Shown here: in pieces, positions 1-6,404 of the stretch
Layout of the letters: each line of letters starts with the position of its first letter
How positions within the stretch are numbered: position 1 is the stretch's first letter
From: JANQQZ01 sp039187315
GTDB lineage: Bacteria; Planctomycetota; Phycisphaerae; Phycisphaerales; UBA1924
Assembly (NCBI GenBank): GCA_039187315.1
Contig: JBCCZQ010000058.1
Location: 1 to 19,184, forward strand
DNA length: 19,184 nucleotides
Reading direction: 5' to 3'
The notes under the pieces: model-generated
Seen by the model: the letters and a program-made list of their open reading frames with translations, nothing else
What the model was told of the DNA's origin: nothing
Database searches by the model: none
Program-made: the position numbers and the translations under genes

Positions 1-752
1 GGGATCGGTGCTTCGGCGATCGCCTGAGCAGCGCGTGGGGCATGGTGCCCGAGCGCGAGCAGCACGCCGCCGGGCGCGAGCAGGCGGAGCGCATCGGCCG
101 TGATGCGCCCGGGCGCCAGCTGCGTGATGATCAGCGCATCGGCCGAGCGGTCCGGCTCGCCGTCGAACGTCATCGCGGGGTCGTGCTCGTGTGCCACGCC
201 GCCGCGTGGGTACCGGAGCCGGGCGTACTCGACGCTCGCCGCGTCGCACTCGAGCGAGGTCACCGCGCCCGACGGCCCGACCGCCTCGCTCACCGCCGCC
301 GCCAGCACGCCCGTGCCAGCGCCGAGCAGCAGCGCTCGCTGACCCGGCAGGACCGCGGCGCAGACCTGCTGGATCGTCCAAGCAAGCGGGTTGTCGTTCT
401 CCCAGGCCATGAGGTCGTAGAACAGCCGCTCGCGCGTGGCCCGGATCGTCAGCAGCTCGCCGGCCGGGAACGTGACGTCATACTCGGCGGTCAGCGCCAC
501 GCTCGTGCTGCCAAGGACCGATGCGACCGAGTGCCCTCCCACGTGCCGGTAGTGCACACCGTCGACGGTCAGCGAGCTCGACGAGCCGGCGATGCGGCTG
601 CGCAGGTTCGAAGCCGCGTGTGCCGCGCGCTCTCCCAGCCGCCGAAGACGGCTGCTCAAACCCGACGGGCCACCTTCGCGTAGCTGCAGCCGCTCACGGA
701 TCGGGCGGCTCTGGCCGTCGGACCTGCCGCCGTCTGGGTCGTGCCGCGTCAT
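1..752 (-). CDS. Class I SAM-dependent methyltransferase, 3'-truncated by window edge
   Basis: An open frame runs from ATG at 752 off the left edge, so about 250 codons are visible and the C-terminus is missing. Residues 143-148 (LGAGTG) form the glycine-rich SAM-binding loop (motif I). An acidic residue follows at the end of the next strand (SLECDAAS). Later come LIITQLAP and LRLLAPGGVLLALG, which fit motifs IV and V of a Rossmann-fold methyltransferase. The first ~135 residues (rich in Arg/Ser, then TVDGVHYRHVGGHSV) I do not recognise. They may be a substrate-recognition domain. Its ATG overlaps the TGA of the upstream WalJ-like gene (ATGA, 749-752), which indicates translational coupling in the lpxA operon. 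The substrate cannot be told from what is visible; small-molecule, protein and RNA targets all remain possible. The fold assignment is fairly sure, the function is not. Confidence 0.7.
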   Translation of the reverse strand, partial: MTRHDPDGGRSDGQSRPIRERLQLREGGPSGLSSRLRRLGERAAHAASNLRSRIAGSSSSLTVDGVHYRHVGGHSVASVLGSTSVALTAEYDVTFPAGELLTIRATRERLFYDLMAWENDNPLAWTIQQVCAAVLPGQRALLLGAGTGVLAAAVSEAVGPSGAVTSLECDAASVEYARLRYPRGGVAHEHDPAMTFDGEPDRSADALIITQLAPGRITADALRLLAPGGVLLALGHHAPRAAQAIAEAPI

Positions 753-1594
753 GCCGAGACGCTCCCATGCGTGGCTGACCGGTCTTCGAACAGCAGCGGC
801 TGCGCCGCGGCGCGGGTCGGGGCGCACTGGATCCATGGCGTCGGGTCGATGTGATGCGAGACGGTTGTCACCAGACCCAGGCCCTCGTGCGCGGCCAGGG
901 CCACTTCCGGCGTGTTGCACTGCTGCGACAGGTGCAGCAGAACGAGGCCGGCAACGGGGCCGATCTGCCGAGCGGCGGCCGCGGCCTGCTCGTTCGACAG
1001 GTGCCCCCTCCCGCCAGTGATCCGGTCCTTGAGGAACGCCGGCCGGCCGGATGCCGCCTGCATAGCCGGGCAGTAGTTGCTCTCGATCGCCAGCGTGCCA
1101 ACGCCCCGCAGCGCCGCGATCAGCCCGCCCGTCACCCGGCCGAGATCGGTGGCGTACCCGAGCGAGCCGGCCTGGGTTTCTAGCCGGAACGCGGTCGTGC
1201 CCTCGTCGTCATGCGGCGTCCGCGCCGTGCTGATCCGAAGCTCACCGACGTTTGATGATGCGCCGATCGGGTTCGACCGCCGCGAGGACGCGCTGCCAAG
1301 GATCCGATGCGCGGGCGTGCCATGCGTGTGGTGGAAGACGACCCTGGTCCGGCCGAGGTCTGCGTTCGCCCAGCCGGGGTGGCAGTGGTCACGATCGAAG
1401 TGCGTGATCAGCGCCGCGTCGATCTGGTCCTCGCGCACGCCGCTCTCGGCCAGCAGCCGACGCGTGCGCCTGGGCGACAGGCCCAGGTCGATCAGCACGG
1501 CCCGCGTTGTCACACCCGAACCGATCGTCACAAGCGAGCAGTTGCCCGTCGATCCCGAGGCGAGCACGCGGATGGCCAGCGCCGCCTCAGGCAC
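749..1594 (-). CDS. WalJ/YycJ-type metallo-beta-lactamase-fold hydrolase with altered metal motif
   Basis: Predicted 281-residue cytosolic metallohydrolase of the WalJ/YycJ branch of the MBL superfamily. Family hallmarks in order: LASGSTGNCSLV near the N-terminus, LIDLGLSPRR, the metal motif THFDRDH (residues 64-70), TPHDDEGTTAF, GYATDLG, LAIESNYCP, LKDRITGGRGHLSNEQAA and LLHLSQQCNTPEVAL. The usual HxHxDH is HxDxDH here (H65, D67, D69, H70). The open frame extends to 1732, but I place the start at GTG 1594. It has an AGAAGG ribosome-binding site about 7 nt upstream, it overlaps the last 8 nt of lpxA, and conserved sequence begins just after it. Homologues process nucleic acids or are linked to envelope and replication control, and the exact substrate is unknown. 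The gene sits between lpxA and a methyltransferase in an overlapping operon. Confidence 0.85.
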   Translation of the reverse strand: MPEAALAIRVLASGSTGNCSLVTIGSGVTTRAVLIDLGLSPRRTRRLLAESGVREDQIDAALITHFDRDHCHPGWANADLGRTRVVFHHTHGTPAHRILGSASSRRSNPIGASSNVGELRISTARTPHDDEGTTAFRLETQAGSLGYATDLGRVTGGLIAALRGVGTLAIESNYCPAMQAASGRPAFLKDRITGGRGHLSNEQAAAAARQIGPVAGLVLLHLSQQCNTPEVALAAHEGLGLVTTVSHHIDPTPWIQCAPTRAAAQPLLFEDRSATHGSVSA

Positions 1595-2387
1595 CGCGGG
1601 CCTTCTTCGTCCCACCGCCGCAGATCGGTCGCTCCGCGCTCTCAACGAACGCGAGGATATCTCCGACCGCTTCGGATGTCTCCGCCAGCTCGTCGAGCAC
1701 AGCGAGCAGGTCCTCCCGGGGCATGTCGGCACGCATGTGGTTCACGGCACGCTTGACGGCGTTGATCTCCTCCGGGGCCATCCCCGAGCGGCGGAGCCCG
1801 ACAAGGTTCGCGCCGCCGATCCGGTTGATCAGGTACGCCGTGCAGTAGGGCGGCAGCTCGTTGGAGATCGCCACACCCCCGCCGATCATCGCCAGCCGCC
1901 CGACCCGCACGAACTGGTGCACGAGCGCCCCGCCGCCCAGCGTCGCCCGTTCACCGATCGTCACGTGCCCGGCAAGCAGCGCGCCGGAAATGATCACCGC
2001 GTCGTCGCCGACCAGGCAGTCATGCCCCGCGTGCGACGATGACATCATGAACACCCTGTTGCCGATGGTGGTGGGGGTGTGCGTGTTCGTCGCGGAATGC
2101 ACCGTCACATGCTCGCGTATCAGGCAGCCGTCACCTACCACAACGCCCGCCGTGGGATCGCCCGGCTTGAATTTGACGTCCTGCGGCTCGAAGCCAAGGC
2201 ACGCGCCCGGGTACACCATCGTGTCACACCCGATCGTGATCGGGCCACGCAGGTGCACGTTCGAAATCAGCTGCGTGCCGGGTCCGACGGTGCACGCGCC
2301 CTCGATGACACAGAACGGGCCGATCCTCGCTTCGTCATGGATCTGCGCCGTGGGATCGATGATCGCGGTGGGGTGGATCGCCGGCAT
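1587..2387 (-). CDS. lpxA: Acyl-ACP--UDP-N-acetylglucosamine O-acyltransferase
   Basis: LpxA catalyses the first step of lipid A synthesis, transferring a 3-hydroxyacyl chain from acyl carrier protein to the 3-OH of UDP-GlcNAc in the cytosol. The 266-residue product shows left-handed beta-helix hexapeptide repeats from residue 4 (IHPTAIIDPTAQI, then many [LIV]G-x4 turns). It also has the family signature IGNRVFMMSSSHAGHDC, in which H122 aligns with the catalytic base (H125 in E. coli). The conserved ELPPY segment and a helical C-terminal tail are present. Length matches E. coli LpxA (262). An upstream in-frame GTG lies at 2408, but ATG 2387 gives the usual N-terminus (MPAIHPTA) and follows a TACGAT -10-like hexamer by 7 nt. 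It heads an overlapping trio with the WalJ-like and methyltransferase genes. No other lpx or fabZ gene is adjacent, unlike proteobacterial clusters. Its presence implies an outer membrane with lipid A. Confidence 0.93.
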   Translation of the reverse strand: MPAIHPTAIIDPTAQIHDEARIGPFCVIEGACTVGPGTQLISNVHLRGPITIGCDTMVYPGACLGFEPQDVKFKPGDPTAGVVVGDGCLIREHVTVHSATNTHTPTTIGNRVFMMSSSHAGHDCLVGDDAVIISGALLAGHVTIGERATLGGGALVHQFVRVGRLAMIGGGVAISNELPPYCTAYLINRIGGANLVGLRRSGMAPEEINAVKRAVNHMRADMPREDLLAVLDELAETSEAVGDILAFVESAERPICGGGTKKARGA

Positions 2388-2394
2388 CGCGGGC

Positions 2395-2400
2395 ATCGTA
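2395..2400 (-). promoter_or_regulatory. Candidate -10 element (TACGAT) for leaderless lpxA
   Basis: On the minus strand TACGAT ends 7 nt before the lpxA ATG (2387). It fits TANNNT, and no purine-rich ribosome-binding site lies between. No convincing -35 is visible. It is one of six similar arrangements in the window, which raises its credibility. Confidence 0.4.
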
Positions 2401-2417
2401 GCGGGCACACACCGGAC

Positions 2418-2423
2418 TAGTGT
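2418..2423 (+). promoter_or_regulatory. Candidate -10 element (TAGTGT) for leaderless lipB
   Basis: TAGTGT ends 5 nt before GTG 2429, the proposed lipB start, with no ribosome-binding site between. It lies in the 41-bp space shared with divergent lpxA. It would exclude the alternative upstream GTG at 2420, because that codon overlaps the hexamer. Confidence 0.35.
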
Positions 2424-2428
2424 CGCCC

Positions 2429-3181
2429 GTGGAGCCGCGCTTCGAGATACGCCCGCTCGGCAGGCTGCCCTATGCCGAGGCGTACGAGGTCCAGACCGCG
2501 TGCGTCGAACAGGTCCTCGCCTGGCGGGAGACCGGCGATGTGTATGCGCCGCTTGGCGTGCTGCTGACAGTTGAGCACGAGCCGGTGATCACCATCTCCA
2601 AACGCCCGGCCGCGGCCGGGCACGTGCTCGCATCGGAGCAGGCCCTCGAACGCGCCGGCGTCGAAGTCCGGCCGACCGATCGCGGCGGCGACGTGACCTA
2701 CCACGGCCCGGGCCAGCTCGTGCTCTACCCGATCGTCGACCTGAACCGCCTCGGCTGCCGGATCCACCAGTACCTGCGGCTGCTCGAAGGCGTGGTCATC
2801 GACACCCTCGGCGCGTTCGGCGTGAGCGGTGAGCGCGACGACGATGCCACAGGCGTCTGGGTCCGATCCGGCGAGACGCTGGCCAAAGTCGCCTCCATGG
2901 GAGTCCGCGTCCGCCGCTGGGTCTCCATGCACGGCCTGTCGCTCAACGTTGACCCGGATATGGCCCACTTCGGGCTCATCGTGCCCTGCGGGCTCGCGGG
3001 TCGGCCCGTGACGAGCCTTCGGATGCTGCTCGGCGCAGGGACGCCGGACATGGAGCAGGTCCGGTCCGAGCTGATCGCGTCGCTCGAGCGGGCCCTGCTC
3101 GACAAGCACCACGCGACAGCCCGCGCCCGCGGTCAGCGCGAGCCCGAGAGCGACAGCGAACCCGGCGGCAGCCAGAGGTAG
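2429..3181 (+). CDS. lipB: Lipoyl(octanoyl) transferase
   Basis: LipB moves octanoyl from acyl carrier protein to a lysine of lipoyl domains (pyruvate and 2-oxoglutarate dehydrogenase E2, GcvH) through a thioester on its own cysteine. The 250-residue product shows the signature RGGDVTYHGPGQLVLYPIVDL (from R85), the catalytic lysine in LAKVASMGVRV (K153) and the catalytic cysteine in IVPCGLAG (C187). HGLSLNV lies between them, as in the family. An in-frame GTG at 2420 would add three residues. I prefer 2429 because of the TAGTGT hexamer just upstream. The C-terminal ~20 residues are polar, low-complexity sequence that overlaps the 3' end of sppA by 49 bp. No lipA is adjacent. Identification is secure; only the exact start is uncertain. 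Confidence 0.95.
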   Translation: MEPRFEIRPLGRLPYAEAYEVQTACVEQVLAWRETGDVYAPLGVLLTVEHEPVITISKRPAAAGHVLASEQALERAGVEVRPTDRGGDVTYHGPGQLVLYPIVDLNRLGCRIHQYLRLLEGVVIDTLGAFGVSGERDDDATGVWVRSGETLAKVASMGVRVRRWVSMHGLSLNVDPDMAHFGLIVPCGLAGRPVTSLRMLLGAGTPDMEQVRSELIASLERALLDKHHATARARGQREPESDSEPGGSQR

Positions 3182-4131
3182 TACGCCCCGGCGCCCAGCG
3201 GGCGATCGATCGAGGGCCACGGGAAGCCGCCCACGCCTGCGTCCACGCTGCCACCGACAGCGGCCTGGGCGTAGGGCGTCAGCGGCCTGCTCCGCGACCG
3301 GTGCAGCTTGACCAGGCTCGCGCCGGGCTCGCCTGCCAGCGTCTTGGCCGCCTCGAACGCGTCCATCAGCGAGCCGAGCTCGTCGACCAGCCCGGCCTCA
3401 AGAGCCTGGCGCCCGGTGAACACCCGGCCGTCGAGCATCCTGTCCGGGTCCGCGATCCCAGGGCGTGCCTCGAGCACCAGCGAGCGAAACTGGCCGTAGA
3501 AGTCGTCGATCATGCCCTGGAGGATCGCGTAGTGCTCGTCGTTGATCGGATCGACCGGGCTGGCCAGGTTCTTGTTGGGGCTGCTCAGCACGGGGCGTGA
3601 GACGACGCCGATGCGCGACATGCCGTCCGAGACGTTGATACTCGGCATGATCACGCCTACCGAGCCCGTCACGGTGCTCGGCTGGGCCACGACCCGGTCC
3701 GCCGCCATCGCGATGTAGTACCCGCCGCTGGCCGCGACCTCGCCCATCGACACCACCACGGGCCTGCCGGTGCGCTCCCGGAACCGTGCGATGAGCCCGT
3801 GCAGCGTCTCGCTGCCGGCGACCGACCCGCCCGGCGAATTGATCCGAAGCACGACCGCTTCGATGTCGTCGTCCCGTGCGGCAGCGTCGAGCTTGGCCGC
3901 CAGATCGTCCGTCGAGATGCCCGATCCGAAGGCTCCCACGCTGCCGATCACGCCCTCGAGGTCGATCAGGGCGATCTCCGCGCCGGAAGTCCCCTTGACC
4001 ACCCGTGTCTGGCGGACAGGGCCGTCGTCGGCATCGAGTTGAAGCGTGATGCTTCTGGGGATGCAGCCGAGCGTTGTCGAACCAAGCGCAAGCGCGGCGA
4101 TCAGGGGTGCAATCATGGCTCTCTGGATCAT
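3133..4131 (-). CDS. sppA: Signal peptide peptidase SppA-type serine protease, membrane-anchored
   Basis: SppA enzymes degrade leftover signal peptides in or at the cytoplasmic membrane using a Ser-Lys dyad. This 332-residue protein is the short single-domain type. From ATG 4131 it starts with a signal or anchor segment (MIQRAMIAPLIAALALGSTTLGC). C23 could be a lipobox cysteine, though T-L-G-C is a poor match. The ClpP-like core has INSPGGSV, then GEVAASGGYYIAMAADRVV with the nucleophile S135, then TGSVGVI. K187 in SPNKNLASP is the likely general base. The 52-residue Ser-Lys spacing equals that of B. subtilis SppA (S147/K199). The frame stays open to 4209, but that extension would overlap rsmH and has no signal-like features. 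TATGCT lies 6 nt before the ATG. The 3' end overlaps convergent lipB by 49 bp, and the last ~40 residues look non-conserved. Confidence 0.92.
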   Translation of the reverse strand: MIQRAMIAPLIAALALGSTTLGCIPRSITLQLDADDGPVRQTRVVKGTSGAEIALIDLEGVIGSVGAFGSGISTDDLAAKLDAAARDDDIEAVVLRINSPGGSVAGSETLHGLIARFRERTGRPVVVSMGEVAASGGYYIAMAADRVVAQPSTVTGSVGVIMPSINVSDGMSRIGVVSRPVLSSPNKNLASPVDPINDEHYAILQGMIDDFYGQFRSLVLEARPGIADPDRMLDGRVFTGRQALEAGLVDELGSLMDAFEAAKTLAGEPGASLVKLHRSRSRPLTPYAQAAVGGSVDAGVGGFPWPSIDRPLGAGAYYLWLPPGSLSLSGSR

Positions 4132-4137
4132 GAGCGC

Positions 4138-4143
4138 AGCATA
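4138..4143 (-). promoter_or_regulatory. Candidate -10 element (TATGCT) for leaderless sppA
   Basis: On the minus strand TATGCT ends 6 nt before the sppA ATG (4131). No Shine-Dalgarno sequence is present and no good -35 is seen. The position fits a transcript starting at or next to the A of the ATG. Confidence 0.42.
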
Positions 4144-4194
4144 GCGTCCGTCATGTACAAGCCCCTTCCGTGACCCCGTCGCTGGAGCCCTGCC

Positions 4195-5127
4195 GTGCCC
4201 GAAGGCCACACGCCGGTCCTGCTTGATGATGTCCTGCGGCTGCTAACGCCTTCCGAGGCCGATACCACGGCGGATCTGACCGCCGGGCTCGGCGGCCACG
4301 CCTCGTCCATCGCCGAAGCCATGGGCCATGGACGCGTGCTGCTGTGCGATCTCGACCCCGGCAACCTGCTGCGGGCCGAGGAAGCGGTCCGCGATGCCGC
4401 CAGCGGTGTCGACGTCGCCGCACACCGGGGCAGCTTCGTCGAGGCCCCTGCTGTGCTGGAACGCCTGGGCTGGTCCGCTGATCTGGTCCTGGGCGACCTG
4501 GGCTTCAGCTCGAACCAGATCGATGACCCTGAGCGTGGCCTGAGCTTCCGCGAGGATGGGCCGCTCGACATGCGGCTGGATCCGGATGGCCCCCTGACCG
4601 CTACCGACCTCGTCAACGAGACGCCCGAGCCCGAGCTCGCGGACCTGATCTACCGCTACGGCGAGGAGCGTGCCTCTCGCAGGGTTGCCCGGGCGATCGT
4701 GCGCCGGCGTCAGGAGCAGCCCTTCGAGCGGACTGCGGACCTGGCGGGCGTGGTCCGCCGTGCGGTGCCCGGCGCAGGACGGCAGCGGATCGACGGCGCG
4801 ACTCGCACGTTTCAAGCCCTTCGCATCGCGGTCAACGGCGAGCTCGATGCTCTCGAGGGCCTGCTCGCGGCGGTCGAACGCGGCGCACGCGCCGCAGCCG
4901 AGGGCTCGCCCGGGTGGCTTGCGCCGGGAGCACGCGTTGGCATCATCGCCTTCCACTCGCTCGAGGACCGCCCTGTCAAGCAGGCGATGCAGGCCTGGGC
5001 ATCGGCGGGGCTCGGCGAGCGGGTGACACCACGCCCGGTTGTTGCGGGAGAGTCCGAGGCAGCCGCGAACCGACGGGCCCGTTCGGCGAAGCTTCGGGTC
5101 TTCCGCCTGACTGAGCATCCAAGGTGA
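4195..5127 (+). CDS. rsmH: 16S rRNA (cytosine1402-N4)-methyltransferase
   Basis: RsmH (MraW) methylates N4 of C1402 in the 16S rRNA decoding centre. It is normally the second gene of the dcw cluster. The 310-residue product matches the family (313 in E. coli) throughout: HTPVLLDDVLRLL at the N-terminus, SAM motif DLTAGLGGHA, DLGFSSNQID, RGLSFREDGPLDMRLD, YGEERASRRVARAI, GATRTFQALRIAVNGEL, GIIAFHSLEDRPVKQAM and a C-terminal RRARSAKLRVFR. It starts with GTG 4195, preceded by GGAG with a 7-nt gap, so unlike its neighbours it looks leadered. mraZ is not upstream; sppA diverges there instead. Downstream, 139 nt separate it from the LysM gene, then ftsL-like and ftsI-like genes follow. That preserves the rsmH-ftsL-ftsI order of classical dcw clusters with one inserted gene. 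Confidence 0.97.
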   Translation: MPEGHTPVLLDDVLRLLTPSEADTTADLTAGLGGHASSIAEAMGHGRVLLCDLDPGNLLRAEEAVRDAASGVDVAAHRGSFVEAPAVLERLGWSADLVLGDLGFSSNQIDDPERGLSFREDGPLDMRLDPDGPLTATDLVNETPEPELADLIYRYGEERASRRVARAIVRRRQEQPFERTADLAGVVRRAVPGAGRQRIDGATRTFQALRIAVNGELDALEGLLAAVERGARAAAEGSPGWLAPGARVGIIAFHSLEDRPVKQAMQAWASAGLGERVTPRPVVAGESEAAANRRARSAKLRVFRLTEHPR

Positions 5128-5266
5128 CCGTTTTGGTCCCCGCGACCGGATGCGGTCGATAGCCCTTCATCGGGACGGCCGGGGCTCGGCGCGATCCAAA
5201 AGCATGGGGGCCACGCGCGCTGAGGGCAGGGAGGCCCACCGGCACGCACGCAGCAGGGACGCGGAC

Positions 5267-6121
5267 GTGACGCAGGAACAGAAGCTGGGTCTGATCATCG
5301 GGTTCGCCGTGGTGCTCGTCTTCGGCGTGCTGCTGGCCGACCACCTATCGCGGGCGCATACCGAATCGCTCGTCGCTCAGGACATGCCCGAGGAGCCGCT
5401 GGTGATCCCATCGGTCTCGGGGGTGCAGCAGGTACAGGCCGGCGTCTTGCCGATGCCCATCCGAACGGCCGCCGCAGGCTCGCTCGACGCGCCGTCCAGC
5501 AGCCCGGGGATTCGGACTGCATCATCCGAAAACTCGCCCACCCGGTTGACGGTCGAGGCGGGCGTGCCGGATCTGTCTTCGATCTTCGGGCCTTTGCCGC
5601 AGGATGCCATCGCCCCCGCGCCCGGCCGAAACAGCGATGCGTCATCCGCAAAAGCGTCGTCGGAGGTGCTCCCCGGCTTCGTGCCCGTCGAGCCGCGACC
5701 GCGCATCGTTGAGCCCAGCCCCGCCTCGGAACGGACACACCGCGTGGCGCGCGGCGAGACGCTCTTCGCCCTCGCCGAGCGGTACTACGGCTCCGGGCAC
5801 TACTGGCGCGAGCTCGCGAAGGCCAACGTCGGTTCGGTCGATGCCCGCGGCGGGGTGGATGTCGGAGTGGTCATCAGCATCCCCCCGATCGGCGGCCAGG
5901 CCGGCGTCGTGCGCTCCTCACCGACGGCGGCGCTCCTTCAGTCGGAGGTGGGGACGTACACCGTCAAGGCCGGTGACACCCTCAGCGAGATCAGCCAGAA
6001 GCTGCTGGGAAGCATGCGCCGGATGGACGAAATCATCCGGCTCAACCGCGACCAGATCAGCGATGCGGATGACATCCGCGAGGGGATGGTCCTCAAGTAC
6101 CAGCGCGGGCCACAGGCGTGA
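5267..6121 (+). CDS. Membrane-anchored protein with two LysM domains
   Basis: A 284-residue protein. Residues 7-27 (GLIIGFAVVLVFGVLLADHL) form one transmembrane helix with a short cytosolic N-terminus. A Pro/Ser/Ala-rich linker spans about 45-155. Two LysM domains follow: residues 158-206 (THRVARGETLFALAERYYG...) and 230-278 (GTYTVKAGDTLSEISQKLLG...). LysM binds the GlcNAc backbone of peptidoglycan, so the protein probably tethers or senses the wall from the inner membrane. The frame is open back to ATG 5150. I chose GTG 5267 because AGGG lies 8 nt upstream and the anchor then begins at once; the extra 39 residues would be Arg/His-rich and unlike a signal. Its stop overlaps the start of the FtsL-like gene (GTGA, 6118-6121). 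Position between rsmH and ftsL/ftsI suggests a role in septal or lateral wall synthesis. This is inference. Confidence 0.85.
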   Translation: MTQEQKLGLIIGFAVVLVFGVLLADHLSRAHTESLVAQDMPEEPLVIPSVSGVQQVQAGVLPMPIRTAAAGSLDAPSSSPGIRTASSENSPTRLTVEAGVPDLSSIFGPLPQDAIAPAPGRNSDASSAKASSEVLPGFVPVEPRPRIVEPSPASERTHRVARGETLFALAERYYGSGHYWRELAKANVGSVDARGGVDVGVVISIPPIGGQAGVVRSSPTAALLQSEVGTYTVKAGDTLSEISQKLLGSMRRMDEIIRLNRDQISDADDIREGMVLKYQRGPQA

Positions 6122-6387
6122 GCCAGCACGGTCGGGTCAGCCGGTTGCTCGCCGCCGGCACAACCGCTCGGGCGGCGGCGCTGGTCCTCGCGCTGGGCAT
6201 GGTCGCCCTCGGCCTGCTCTCGCTCCGTCAGAGCCGTCTTCAGGCGATGCACGAGCTGTCCGCGGCCCGGCTGCGCCAGGCGGACCAGGACGACCGGCTG
6301 CTCGAACTCCGCTCGCGGATCACCGCGCTTGTCACGCCCGAGCGTATCGCCGTGGCGCGGCCCGATCCGGACACGCGTGCGTGGTAG
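6118..6387 (+). CDS. ftsL: Small FtsL-like cell division protein
   Basis: An 89-residue bitopic protein with a short basic cytosolic N-terminus. The transmembrane helix covers about residues 18-35 (RAAALVLALGMVALGLLSL). A heptad-like charged segment follows (residues 36-70, SRLQAMHELSAARLRQADQDD...), ending in LVTPERIAVAR. FtsL proteins have this topology, and many end in a similar TPERIE-type stretch after the coiled coil. FtsL pairs with FtsB and links FtsQ to FtsW/FtsI in the divisome. Sequence alone is weak evidence for so small a protein. The call rests on topology plus its place directly between rsmH and an ftsI homologue, as in classical dcw clusters. It overlaps the LysM gene by 4 nt and lies 17 nt before the ATG of the PBP gene, or overlaps it if GTG 6381 is used. 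FtsB or an unrelated small anchor are alternatives. Confidence 0.65.
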   Translation: MSQHGRVSRLLAAGTTARAAALVLALGMVALGLLSLRQSRLQAMHELSAARLRQADQDDRLLELRSRITALVTPERIAVARPDPDTRAW

Positions 6388-6404
6388 CTGATCCGGCCCG
6401 ATCC

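Noticed and set aside
42..683. Plus-strand open frame of 213 codons at the left edge
   Set aside because: Composition is Arg/Ala-rich shadow sequence. The opposite strand encodes a methyltransferase with a clear SAM motif and an ATGA overlap with its upstream gene.
1595..1732. N-terminal extension of the WalJ-like protein to 1732
   Set aside because: It lies wholly inside lpxA in another frame and is Arg/Ser-rich. GTG 1594 has a good ribosome-binding site and abuts conserved sequence.
5143..5158. CGACCG-GATG-CGGTCG hairpin after rsmH as a terminator
   Set aside because: Only a 6-bp stem with no T-run, and the downstream genes continue the dcw order. It could be a processing site, but there is not enough to call it.
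5133..5161. TTGGTC...TCGATA as a promoter for the LysM gene
   Set aside because: The -10 match is poor and the leader would be about 100 nt. Not better than chance.
5604..6404. 5' extension of the ftsI reading frame back to 5604
   Set aside because: The extension is an out-of-frame shadow of the LysM and ftsL genes (Arg/Ser/Pro-rich). The membrane anchor begins at ATG 6405.
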